Source: Anaerolineales bacterium UBA1429 (GTDB lineage: Bacteria; Chloroflexota; Anaerolineae; UBA1429). From it: a stretch of DNA of 32,943 nucleotides. The notes below the pieces were generated by a model that ran no database searches, was not told the origin of the DNA, and was given only the letters and a program-made list of their open reading frames with translations. Position numbers and translations under genes: made by a program. Shown one piece after another: positions 7,031-14,244 of the stretch. How positions within the stretch are numbered: the stretch's first letter is position 1; each line of letters begins with the position of its first letter. The stretch is taken from contig DCTX01000010.1 in NCBI GenBank assembly GCA_002329325.1, positions 47,153 through 80,095 of the forward strand, read 5' to 3'.

Positions 7031-7927
7031 TCAGTGTATCAGGTCGAGCTTGCCCAGATCGCGCAGCATGCTGATCAGCCTCTCGCGAGGGGCGCCCTCC
7101 AGCGAGCGAATCGGCGCGCGGCAGGAGCCGGCGGGCAGGCCGATCAGCTCCATGGCGTCTTTGACCACCACGGGGAACGAGCCCAGGTTGAACCCGTGGC
7201 GCAGGGGCGCCAGTTTGCGCTGGCGCTCCAGCGCCAGGGCGTGATCGCCCGCCTGATAGGCCTCATAGATGCCCACTACCAGCTCGGGCACCACGTTGGC
7301 GGTGGCCGCCACGGCGCCCACACACCCGCAGCAGAGGGCGGGGTAGATCAGCGTATCGCGCCCGACCATGGTGCGGAAGGTGGGCGGGCAGACGTCGATA
7401 TAATCCAGGGTGTTGGTCAGGTCGCCGCTGGAGTCCTTGATCCCGATAAAGTTCTCGGCCTGCCGGGCGACGGCGGCCGCCATGCTGGGCGTGAACGAGA
7501 CGTTGGTGCGCCCCGGATTGTTGTAGGCCAGCACGGGGAACGAGACCGAATGCGCGATGCGCGTCATGTGCTCGATCTGCTCGGCCGCCGAGGGCTGGAT
7601 AAAGTAGGGCGTGATGACCGATGCGGCGTCGGCGCCGCAGGCCTCGGCGTACTGGGTCAACTCGATGCTCTCGCGGGTGGTGACGGCGCCGGTGCTGGGC
7701 ATGACGAACACCCGCCCGTTGGCCTGCTCCACCACCACCTCCATGACGCGCTTTTTCTCCTCGGTGCTCAGGGCATACAGCTCGCCCTGGCTGCCCGAGG
7801 GGAACAGGCCATGGACTCCGGCGTCAATCAAATAGTCCACGATCGTCCGCAGGGCGCTCTCATCCACCGTTTCGTCCCGGTTAAAGGGGGTCACCAGCGG
7901 GACTACAATGCCCCCGATCTCTCGCAT
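7031..7927 (-). CDS. Dihydrodipicolinate synthase/N-acetylneuraminate lyase family protein
   Basis: This is a class I (Schiff-base) aldolase or lyase of the DapA/NanA superfamily, a (beta/alpha)8 barrel of 298 residues. The Schiff-base lysine is in GIKDSSGD (Lys164). The catalytic tyrosine is in LAYNNPGRTN (Tyr135). The carboxylate-binding loop is PSGSQGE (45-49), where true DapA usually has GTTGE. That change, and the absence of lysine or diaminopimelate genes nearby, favours a sugar-acid or 2-keto acid lyase over DapA, but the substrate cannot be read from sequence. AGGAGG precedes the ATG by 9 bases. It appears monocistronic, with a promoter at 7972-8000 and a terminator at 6972-7003. Confidence 0.9.
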   Translation of the reverse strand: MREIGGIVVPLVTPFNRDETVDESALRTIVDYLIDAGVHGLFPSGSQGELYALSTEEKKRVMEVVVEQANGRVFVMPSTGAVTTRESIELTQYAEACGADAASVITPYFIQPSAAEQIEHMTRIAHSVSFPVLAYNNPGRTNVSFTPSMAAAVARQAENFIGIKDSSGDLTNTLDYIDVCPPTFRTMVGRDTLIYPALCCGCVGAVAATANVVPELVVGIYEAYQAGDHALALERQRKLAPLRHGFNLGSFPVVVKDAMELIGLPAGSCRAPIRSLEGAPRERLISMLRDLGKLDLIH

Positions 7928-7971
7928 GTCCTTTGCCTCCTATAGTGCCAATCGAGATGGCGGATGGGGCT

Positions 7972-8000
7972 ATTCTATGCCAGGGAGCAGCCGGGCACAA
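7972..8000 (-). promoter_or_regulatory. Probable promoter of the DapA-family gene
   Basis: On the minus strand TTGTGC (8000-7995) and TAGAAT (7977-7972) are spaced by 17 bases, upstream of a strong AGGAGG ribosome-binding site. The -35 element is a weak match. Confidence 0.5.
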
Positions 8001-8025
8001 GCAGGGCCGGGCGCCCCGCGCGGCG

Positions 8026-9018
8026 TCACCAATCCACCATGCCTTCGCGGCGCAACCACTCGTCCATGGCGCGCAAGCCCTGACTCACCGAGACGCGGGG
8101 CCGATAGCCCAGTTCTCGCCGGGCCTTGGCGATGGAGTAGCGCTGGTCCACGCTCATGACCTCGACCATGAGCCGGGTGAGGGGCGGGCGCTCGGTGCGG
8201 CCACGCAGTTGGTAAAAGAACTCCCAGGCGGTGGCCAGCAGCATCGCCTTGCTGCGCGAGTAGCTCTTGCGGGGCGGCGGCACCTCGGCCAGGGCCGCCA
8301 GGGCCTGCAGGTAGGCCCCCCAGGTCATATCCGAGTCATCGCTGATGTTATAGGCCTGGCCCGCCGCCTGGCTGCTCCCGGCGGCCAGCAGCATGGCGTC
8401 CACCAGGTTGCCCACGTAGGTGAGGCCGGCCGCGCGGTTTCCCTCTTCCACAAGGATCATGCGGCGCTGGCGCAGGCGCTCGATCAGGTCCAGGCCGAAC
8501 TCGCGGGCGCCGGGGCCATAGAGGGTGGTGGGGCGCAGGACGGTGACGGGCAGTTGCACCCGGCCCGCCTGCTCCCAGACCAGCAGCTCGGCCCGGGCCT
8601 TGGCGTCGGCGTGGGGCAGGCCGGGGGGCGCCAGTTGCTCGCTCTCGTCCACGGGGCGCTCGGGAAAGCCATAGACATCGGTGGTGCTGAGAAAGATCAG
8701 GCGGGCGACCTCGTTGCGGGTGGCTGCCGCCAGGACGTTGCGCAGGCCGCGGGCCGCCGTCTGCTCCGAGAGCTCCTCGACGCCCCAATCGCGAAAGCTC
8801 CAGTCGGCATGATAGAGATGCTCCACCCCCTGCATGGCGGCCATGAGCCCGGCGTTGTCGGTCAGGTTCAGGGTGCGCACGTCGATATCCAGCTCGGCGA
8901 GGTGCGGCGCCCGTTGCCCCGGCTGGGCGATCACCCGTACGTCCTCGCCGCGGGCCAGCAGAGCGTCTATCAGCGCCAGGGCGACGAAACCCGGCGCGCC
9001 GATCACGAGGTTGAGCAT
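8026..9018 (-). CDS. NAD-dependent epimerase/dehydratase (extended SDR) with altered active site
   Basis: This 330-residue extended short-chain dehydrogenase/reductase resembles the NAD-dependent epimerase and 3-beta-hydroxysteroid dehydrogenase groups. The nucleotide-binding loop is VIGAPGFVALALIDAL, a GxxGxxA form instead of GxxGxxG. The strand-5 signature is FLSTTDVYGFPERPVDE, and the substrate side shows VLRPTTLYGPGAREFG and YNISDDSDMTWGAYL. At the usual YxxxK position the sequence is PHADAKARAE, so His136 replaces the catalytic tyrosine while Lys140 is kept. The enzyme may thus be altered in activity or serve a binding role. It starts 3 bases after the stop of the YjjX-like gene, so the two share the promoter at 9589-9617. 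Confidence 0.87.
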   Translation of the reverse strand: MLNLVIGAPGFVALALIDALLARGEDVRVIAQPGQRAPHLAELDIDVRTLNLTDNAGLMAAMQGVEHLYHADWSFRDWGVEELSEQTAARGLRNVLAAATRNEVARLIFLSTTDVYGFPERPVDESEQLAPPGLPHADAKARAELLVWEQAGRVQLPVTVLRPTTLYGPGAREFGLDLIERLRQRRMILVEEGNRAAGLTYVGNLVDAMLLAAGSSQAAGQAYNISDDSDMTWGAYLQALAALAEVPPPRKSYSRSKAMLLATAWEFFYQLRGRTERPPLTRLMVEVMSVDQRYSIAKARRELGYRPRVSVSQGLRAMDEWLRREGMVDW

Positions 9019-9021
9019 GGG

Positions 9022-9579
9022 TCACTCCCCCTTTCGATAGAGCTCGGGTCGCAGAAAGGGCGCCAGGGCCATGGCCACGGCGACCTGGAAGGACATCGCC
9101 CGAGGCACCAGGCCCCGGGTGAGGTACCCGGCGGCTCCGCCGGCGCGCTTGGTGTGCTCATGGCCGGTGTAGCGGTCCATGATGGGGCCGAGCTCACCGC
9201 CGCGGCGAATCTCCTGGGCGATGGGATCGGGGAGAAGCAGCCGCCCCCCACAGCCCAGGGCATGGCGCCCGTCGCGATGGACGACGGCGGCCCAGTTGAC
9301 GACGTACATCCATCCATCGTCCTCGGCCACGGCCCCCTCCAGGCCCATGCCGTAATCAGCATCGGCCTGCTGGCGGGCGGCGCGGGCCCGCTGCAGGGCG
9401 CCCCGCTTGCCCTCCTCGTCGCTGCGGGGCATCTCGCTCACCCCCGAATCCACCTCCAGGGGCAGCAAGCGCGCGCCGGGCCAGGCCTGCTCCACCGCCC
9501 AACGCACAGCCTCTATCTTGACGGGGTTGGTGGAGCCGATGGCGATCGTGATGGGAGGGGCGGCATGGATACTTGCCAT
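9022..9579 (-). CDS. yjjX: Inosine/xanthosine triphosphatase, YjjX/DUF84 family
   Basis: Members of this family hydrolyse non-canonical purine nucleoside triphosphates (ITP, XTP) and protect nucleic acid synthesis. The 185-residue protein opens with ITIAIGSTNPVKIEAVRWAV, the substrate-binding start of the family. It also has SGVSEMPRSDEEGKRGALQRA, given here as two halves SGVSEMPRSDE and EGKRGALQRA, then DYGMGLEGAV, and ends in a segment rich in AMSFQVAVAMALAPFL. The ATG at 9579 is chosen because family similarity begins right after it. An in-frame start at 9636 would place the promoter inside the gene. It is followed after 3 bases by the SDR gene. A house-cleaning role is inferred from the family only. 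Confidence 0.8.
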   Translation of the reverse strand: MASIHAAPPITIAIGSTNPVKIEAVRWAVEQAWPGARLLPLEVDSGVSEMPRSDEEGKRGALQRARAARQQADADYGMGLEGAVAEDDGWMYVVNWAAVVHRDGRHALGCGGRLLLPDPIAQEIRRGGELGPIMDRYTGHEHTKRAGGAAGYLTRGLVPRAMSFQVAVAMALAPFLRPELYRKGE

Positions 9580-9588
9580 GATGAACCT

Positions 9589-9617
9589 ATTATACCGGGC
9601 GCATGGGCGGATCGCAA
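9589..9617 (-). promoter_or_regulatory. Promoter for yjjX-SDR, implying a nearly leaderless mRNA
   Basis: On the minus strand TTGCGA (9617-9612) and a perfect TATAAT (9594-9589) are exactly 17 bases apart. The predicted start near 9582 is only about 3 bases from the ATG at 9579, which leaves no room for a ribosome-binding site. Confidence 0.7.
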
Positions 9618-9718
9618 GGATGGCCGGCGGAATCACGGGGTCGCTCCATCGCCCGGATGTCTACTCGGCCGCGTTGCCCCTGATCGGGCTGTCTGGCTGC
9701 CGGCCACAGGGCTCGCCG

Positions 9719-10540
9719 CTAGAGGGCCTGGCAGCCGGGGCAGTAGTAGATGCTGCCCCCAAGATAGGCTTCCTTGCGGATGACGGCTCCGCACTCGGGG
9801 CAGGGCGAGCCCACCGTATTCCGGCTCAAGATGGTGCGATAGCCGCCGAGCTGGCCGAACAGGTCGCGCTCGGTATCGCGCCCCCCGAGGGCGGCCATCT
9901 CGGCCAGCACGCCCTTGACGGCCTGGAAGATCAACTCGGTCTGTGCCTCCGAGAGGTCGCCCATCTTGCGCTTGGGATGGACGCGCGCGGTCCAGAGGAT
10001 ATCCTGCAGCACGCCGTTGCCCAGGCCGGGGATGCGTTGCTCCGTCGCCAGGAACGCCTTGGCGGAGAGGTTCGGGGTTTGGTCGGTGAACAGCGAGCCC
10101 CAGTAGTCGTGATCAAAGGCCGCGGTCAGCGGCGATGGCCGCTCGGAGGCGAGATCCCAATCGGGGAGCCCGCTGGCCCCGTCCAGCGGGAAGCACATAA
10201 AGGCGCCCCACATCTGGGCGCTGGCGGTGATGGCCGTCCCATCATCGAACTCGATCAAGAGCTGGTGTTTGGGCGGGCGCCTGGCGCCCTGGGGGTAGTA
10301 GCGGATGGGGGCGCTGATGGCGAGCTGCATGTCGCCGGCCACGAACTCGATGTTGTTCCCCGCATAGCTGGCGGCGCCGATCATCTTGCCTGCCAGGCGT
10401 CCGTTGTATTCGGCGGGATCTCCGGTATACCAGGCGAACTTGTGGGGCGAAGCGTTCGCCACAGCCCGCGCGATGCGCTTGCCGCCAACCGTCTCACCGA
10501 CCTGTCTCGCCAACACTGCGGCCTCGGGTAGCTCGATCAT
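9719..10540 (-). CDS. Fpg/Nei-family protein lacking the catalytic N-terminal proline
   Basis: This is a 273-residue member of the formamidopyrimidine-DNA glycosylase/endonuclease VIII superfamily, which removes oxidised bases from DNA. It keeps the helix-2-turn-helix (IPGLGNGVLQDILWTARVHP, about 170-189). It also keeps a C-terminal zinc finger, CPEC at 247-250 and CPGC at 267-270. The N-terminus is MIELPEAAVLARQ. The family norm is MPELPEV, so the proline that acts as nucleophile after Met removal is Ile here, while Glu3 and Glu6 remain. The lysine usually found in the R-G-K-Y/F strand also seems absent (AGNNIEFV). The gene may encode a DNA-binding or divergent glycosylase instead of a standard bifunctional enzyme. 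GGGAGG precedes the ATG by 7 bases. Confidence 0.88.
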   Translation of the reverse strand: MIELPEAAVLARQVGETVGGKRIARAVANASPHKFAWYTGDPAEYNGRLAGKMIGAASYAGNNIEFVAGDMQLAISAPIRYYPQGARRPPKHQLLIEFDDGTAITASAQMWGAFMCFPLDGASGLPDWDLASERPSPLTAAFDHDYWGSLFTDQTPNLSAKAFLATEQRIPGLGNGVLQDILWTARVHPKRKMGDLSEAQTELIFQAVKGVLAEMAALGGRDTERDLFGQLGGYRTILSRNTVGSPCPECGAVIRKEAYLGGSIYYCPGCQAL

Positions 10541-10620
10541 CCTGCCAACCTCCCTTTGCGCGTGGCCAATCCCCTAGGAGCCCCTGTGATCCCGGCCGAG
10601 GGCCCGCCTCACCCGGCAGG

Positions 10621-11658
10621 CTACCCCAGGCCCAGCAGCGCTGCCGCGTTGTCGTGGTAGACCCGGCGCAGCACGTCATCGGGCAGGGAGACGCCATAGA
10701 TCTTCCAGCGCCCCTGGGGCGGGATGGGGGCGCCGACGGCATAGTCAAAGTACTCGTCCTCGGTCTCTAGAAAGCGATAGCTGTTGCGATACATCTCCAC
10801 CATCGGGACTGCGTCGGTGCCATAGAGGATGCGGTCGGCGTGGGCCAGGAACCAGCGCCGGGCGCTATAGGGCGCCCGCCCCAACTCGGCGATGCGCGCC
10901 GAAAAGTCCGTGTACAGGTTGGGGTGGCGTTCCAGCATGCGCGTCACGAACGCCAGGTTCTCGGGATAGCAGCCCACGTGAGCGGTGATGAAGGTGGTCT
11001 GCGGGTGGGCCTCGATGGTGCGATAGAGGGCGGCGATCAGCTCGTCAAAGCCGGGCAGGTCGCCCCCGTAAAAGTGCCAATCGGGATGGCGCTGCAGTTC
11101 GTCCCAACGCTCGTTGTGGCGGTCCAGGGGTCGGAAAAAGGCCACGGGATCGGCGGCGTGGATCAGGACGGGCACGCCCAGCTCCCCTGCCTGGGCCCAG
11201 ATCGCGGCGATGCGGGGGTCGTCGGGCGAGACGAGGCGGCCAGCGGTATCGCGATGGCGCAGCCCCAACTCCTTGAAGACCTTGAGGCCCTTGGCGCCGG
11301 CGGCCACATCGCGGCGGAGTTGGGCGGTGGCGCGCTCGGCCCAGCCGGGCTCGCCCACGCCGCGCCAATCCACGTTGCAGAAGGTGACGAACCGCTGGGG
11401 ATGGGCGCGATCCAGTCCGTCCAGGGTGCGCTCCAGGGTGTCGCCCCAGCCCCCGCTGAGGTTGACCACCGTCTGCACGCCGGCTTCATCCAGAACCTGC
11501 ACGATCTGGGTCACCCGCGTGGGATCTGCGGCCAAGGCCTCGATGGGCAGGTGGTTGTGGGCGTCTACGACGGGGTAGCGCGGCTGCAGCACCTGGTGTT
11601 GCGGCGTGACCAGCTCGGAGCGGGGCTCGAAATCGGAGAGAGCAAGGGGTGTGTCCAT
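10621..11658 (-). CDS. Amidohydrolase family 2 (metal-dependent TIM-barrel hydrolase)
   Basis: This 345-residue protein belongs to the amidohydrolase-related (PF04909-type) hydrolases or decarboxylases, which use a metal in a TIM barrel. The HxH metal site is VVDAHNHLP (His34, His36). Later markers are GAKGLKVFKELGL, VLIHAADPVAFF (barrel His), FITAHVGCYPENL (second barrel His) and ILYGTDAVPM (the catalytic Asp). The start at 11658 is supported by AGGAG about 9 bases upstream. The open frame before it is low-complexity and overlaps GC palindromes. The substrate is unknown; relatives act on lactones or aromatic carboxylates. No pathway partner is adjacent. Confidence 0.88.
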   Translation of the reverse strand: MDTPLALSDFEPRSELVTPQHQVLQPRYPVVDAHNHLPIEALAADPTRVTQIVQVLDEAGVQTVVNLSGGWGDTLERTLDGLDRAHPQRFVTFCNVDWRGVGEPGWAERATAQLRRDVAAGAKGLKVFKELGLRHRDTAGRLVSPDDPRIAAIWAQAGELGVPVLIHAADPVAFFRPLDRHNERWDELQRHPDWHFYGGDLPGFDELIAALYRTIEAHPQTTFITAHVGCYPENLAFVTRMLERHPNLYTDFSARIAELGRAPYSARRWFLAHADRILYGTDAVPMVEMYRNSYRFLETEDEYFDYAVGAPIPPQGRWKIYGVSLPDDVLRRVYHDNAAALLGLG

Positions 11659-11704
11659 GGCTAGGCTCCTGGTTCGGCGAGGGTAGGGCGACGGTCGGCA
11701 GAGA

Positions 11705-11807
11705 GCCGCCCGTGGGCGGCCGCTCGCACAGCGGCGCGGCCCGCGCCGCGAGCGCCCCCAGTATCGCCGCAAAGGCCCGGCAAAGCAAGCCGCCCCCGGA
11801 CGGGGGC
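11705..11807 (-). repeat. Cluster of three GC-rich perfect palindromes
   Basis: Three inverted repeats follow each other downstream of the HEAT-protein gene: GCCGCC/GGCGGC at 11705-11720, GCGGCGCGG/CCGCGCCGC at 11731-11749, and GCCCCCG/CGGGGGC at 11792-11807. On the minus strand the last one comes first after the stop and may end transcription, though T runs are poor. They fill most of the 178-base gap, which otherwise holds nothing recognisable. Confidence 0.5.
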
Positions 11808-11836
11808 CGACCGGGGGCACGCGAGCGACGCCGCGG

Positions 11837-13069
11837 CTATAGGGCGGAGAGGGCCTCGCGGGCGGCGCGGCGCACGCCCCAATCGGGGTCGCGACGGCCC
11901 AGGTGGATCAGGGCCTGGGCGGCGGTCACGTCGCCGATCTCGCCCAGGGCGGTCGCGGCGGCCTCTCGCACGGTGGCGTGGTCGTCATTGAGCAGCAGCA
12001 GGAGCTGCTCGAGGGCCTCGCCGTCGCCCAGGGCGCCCAGCACCTGGGCCGCCGCCCGGCGCACGCCCTTGGAGCGATCCTGCAGGGCCGCCAGCAGGGG
12101 CGCTGGCGACATGACCCCGGGGCCGCCCTGGGCGACGATCAGGCCCAGGGCGTCGATGGCGGCCACCCGCGCCCAATAGTCCCGGTGATCCATGGCCTGC
12201 AGCAGGGCGGGGATGGCAGCCTCGCCCAGGGCAGCCAGGGCATGGATCGCCTCGCGCTGAATGGGGGGGTATTGGTCGTGGAGGAGCTCGGCCAGGGGCG
12301 CGATGGCCGGCTCGCCCAGGGCCACGCACCGCTCGCACTCGCCCTTGGCGATCCAGTAGTAGACCCGATGCTCCTCGGTGGGCTCCCAGCCGATGGCGTC
12401 CAGGGCCTCGGCCGCGCTGAGGCGGATGCTCCAGGCCTCGTCGCGCAGGGCCGTGGTCAGCGAGGCGATGGTGGGCGGCGCCCCCAGGGCGATCATGGCA
12501 TCCAGAGCGGATTGGCGCATGATGCGATACTCGTCCTGGCGCACGGCATCGTGCAGCCAGCGGGCGGCCCAGGCGGTCAAGCGCGGGTCACGGATGCGAG
12601 CGGCCAGGCGCTGGATCGTGCGGGCGGCCGTCTCGCGCACCCACCAGGCCGAGTCGCGCAGCGCGTGGATCAGGGCGGCCACGGCGTCCTCGGGCGGATC
12701 GCCCGCGCCTTCGCGATTCAGCAGCGAATCCAGGGCGCGCACCGCTGCCCAGCGCACGGCGGTCTCCTCGTCTCTGGTGGCGTGCAACAGATGCGAGATC
12801 GCCTCGGTGACGTTCATCTCGGCCATAAAGTCGGCGGCCATCTCGCGGATCTTCCAGTGGCCGTCACGCAGGGAGAGCATCAAGGCGGCGATGATGCGGG
12901 CATCGGGCGCGCCGGCCGCCTGCACGCCGATATCGCGCAGGGCCTGTACGGCATCGCGGCGCAGAACCCAGTCAAAACGATAACGAGCGGCCTTGGAGAG
13001 GCCGCGTATGTCGCCAGCAGCCCGATAGCGACTCACATCCGGCGGACCAAACAAGCCGAAAAACGACAT
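11837..13069 (-). CDS. HEAT-repeat (PBS-lyase type) protein
   Basis: This 410-residue protein is built almost wholly of HEAT-like alpha-helical repeats of about 31-38 residues. Repeat signatures include WKIREMAADFMAEM, TAVRWAAVRALDSLL, WWVRETAARTIQRLA, WSIRLSAAEALDAIG, YWARVAAIDALGLIV, KGVRRAAAQVLGALGD, ATVREAAATALGEIGD and WGVRRAAREALSAL. There is no signal peptide or membrane segment, so it is expected in the cytoplasm as a protein-interaction scaffold. Phycobiliprotein lyase activity is not implied; the domain name is historical and no phycobilin genes are present. A GGAGGAG lies about 8 bases before the ATG. Partner proteins cannot be deduced from the neighbours. Confidence 0.9.
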   Translation of the reverse strand: MSFFGLFGPPDVSRYRAAGDIRGLSKAARYRFDWVLRRDAVQALRDIGVQAAGAPDARIIAALMLSLRDGHWKIREMAADFMAEMNVTEAISHLLHATRDEETAVRWAAVRALDSLLNREGAGDPPEDAVAALIHALRDSAWWVRETAARTIQRLAARIRDPRLTAWAARWLHDAVRQDEYRIMRQSALDAMIALGAPPTIASLTTALRDEAWSIRLSAAEALDAIGWEPTEEHRVYYWIAKGECERCVALGEPAIAPLAELLHDQYPPIQREAIHALAALGEAAIPALLQAMDHRDYWARVAAIDALGLIVAQGGPGVMSPAPLLAALQDRSKGVRRAAAQVLGALGDGEALEQLLLLLNDDHATVREAAATALGEIGDVTAAQALIHLGRRDPDWGVRRAAREALSAL

Positions 13070-13160
13070 GCGCGCGCAACTCCTCCATTATGCGGCGACC
13101 CCGACCACATTGGGCGGGGCGCTGATGAACGCGAGAGCGGGCCGTCGAGGGCGGGGCCCG

Positions 13161-13856
13161 CTATAGAGCCAGGTTGTTCAGGGCGTGCACCAAGAAGGGC
13201 GGCAACAGGCTGCGCGTCTTGGCGAAAATGGCGCCCAGGAGCATCCCCAAGGCCACGAGATACACCAGAGAGAGGGCGCTCTCCACGGTGACGGGCCGGA
13301 CGGGGAGCAGGTGATTCACATAATAGTGATAGACGCCAAAGAACGCCCCTGTCACCATCCAGGAGCGCACCGTGCCCATGATGGCCTCCAGGCGGGTCTG
13401 CAACAGGCCGCGAAAGATGGCCTCCTCCAGCATGGGAAAGATCACCACCGCCGCCAACGAGCGCCGCACGGCCAGGTAGTGTCCCGCTGCCACCTGCAAC
13501 GGGTCCACGATCTTGGAGAGGGCGATCATGCCCAGGATCCAGCCCACGGTGCCCACGACGCGGCGGTCCTTGGGCCAGGCGAGGCCGAGCTGGAGCAGGG
13601 TGCGCCGGCGCACCAGCACGCCCAAGATGACGATGGCGCTGAGGCCGTACAAAAGGTACATGCCCAGCCAGTTGGGCAGCCAGAAGACCTGCAGCTCCAG
13701 GTGCGGCACCAGGAGCAGGCCGGCCACCAACAGCAGCGACTCGGCCACCTCGCGACTGCGGCGTCGCCTGGGCACAGGCGCGGCGGGGTACTCGCCCGCG
13801 TGTACCCACAGGACGAAGAGGGCGCAGAAGAGGATCCCGATCAACCGCAGGACCAT
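13161..13856 (-). CDS. CPBP family intramembrane glutamic endopeptidase
   Basis: This 231-residue polytopic membrane protein belongs to the CPBP (Abi, Rce1-like) protease family. The conserved motifs are EEAIFRG (Glu144, Glu145, Arg149), FFGVYHY (His177) and FLVHALNN (His224, Asn227/228). These are the glutamate, histidine and asparagine positions expected for catalysis in the membrane. About six to seven hydrophobic helices are visible. The ATG at 13856 is preferred to one 14 codons earlier because GGGGGAAGG lies just upstream and the hydrophobic N-terminus then starts at once. The target is unknown; family roles range from prenyl-protein processing to bacteriocin immunity. A promoter with a perfect TTGACA lies at 13903-13932. 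Confidence 0.9.
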   Translation of the reverse strand: MVLRLIGILFCALFVLWVHAGEYPAAPVPRRRRSREVAESLLLVAGLLLVPHLELQVFWLPNWLGMYLLYGLSAIVILGVLVRRRTLLQLGLAWPKDRRVVGTVGWILGMIALSKIVDPLQVAAGHYLAVRRSLAAVVIFPMLEEAIFRGLLQTRLEAIMGTVRSWMVTGAFFGVYHYYVNHLLPVRPVTVESALSLVYLVALGMLLGAIFAKTRSLLPPFLVHALNNLAL

Positions 13857-13902
13857 GCCTTCCCCCCAAGGTATGCTGCGTTTCGCCTCGTGCCACACAA
13901 GT

Positions 13903-13932
13903 AGTATGCCCTAGAAAGCAACCCTATGTCAA
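13903..13932 (-). promoter_or_regulatory. Probable promoter of the CPBP protease gene
   Basis: On the minus strand a perfect TTGACA (13932-13927) is followed after 18 bases by CATACT (13908-13903). The -35 element lies within one of two 13-bp direct repeats. Confidence 0.55.
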
Positions 13933-13979
13933 GTCCGCTGGTAGATATCCCTCCCCGGAAGGCGATCCTATGTCAAGTC
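13923..13979. repeat. Pair of 13-bp direct repeats containing TTGACA
   Basis: CCTATGTCAAGTC occurs at 13923-13935 and again at 13967-13979, 44 bases apart (about four helical turns). Read on the minus strand each is GACTTGACATAGG. One copy supplies the -35 of the CPBP promoter. The other has no well-spaced -10, so it may be a regulator site or a duplicated promoter half. Confidence 0.6.
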
Positions 13980-14129
13980 TGCATATGGCTATCCTGCCCT
14001 GGTGCACATAATCCATATGGTAAGCGCTATATCCCCTTTATAAGCAATCTCCAGGCTGCTACTTGCCGTAAATCGAGTTTATTAAAGTAGGTATTAGCGC
14101 TTTCTCTGGTGGCATTGCTGTTCTTACGT

Positions 14130-14158
14130 TTGGCGGTGTCTTGCGACGAGTGTACAAT
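14130..14158 (+). promoter_or_regulatory. Promoter of the solute-binding protein gene
   Basis: TTGGCG (14130-14135) and TACAAT (14153-14158) are spaced by 17 bases. Transcription would begin near 14165, giving a leader of about 170 bases. Confidence 0.6.
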
Positions 14159-14162
14159 GTCT

Positions 14163-14224
14163 ACAGGAGGATGGGGCGATCCTGTGTCTCTTTCCGCAAG
14201 AGGGGCGCAAGACCGCTCGGAAAG
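14163..14224 (+). other. Two stem-loops in the leader of the solute-binding protein mRNA
   Basis: ACAGGA (14163-14168) pairs with TCCTGT (14180-14185), and CTTTCCG (14190-14196) pairs with CGGAAAG (14218-14224). They stand side by side at the very 5' end of the predicted transcript. The second loop contains GGGGCGCAAGACC. I could not match it to a known riboswitch consensus. It may be a stability element or an attenuator. Confidence 0.4.
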
Positions 14225-14244
14225 GAGGCGCCTTCGAGGAGAGC

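Noticed and set aside
7933..9783. 616-codon + strand ORF across the SDR and yjjX genes
   Set aside because: It is opposite two convincing minus-strand genes, rich in Gly/Ala/His typical of GC-driven shadow frames, and has no recognisable motif.
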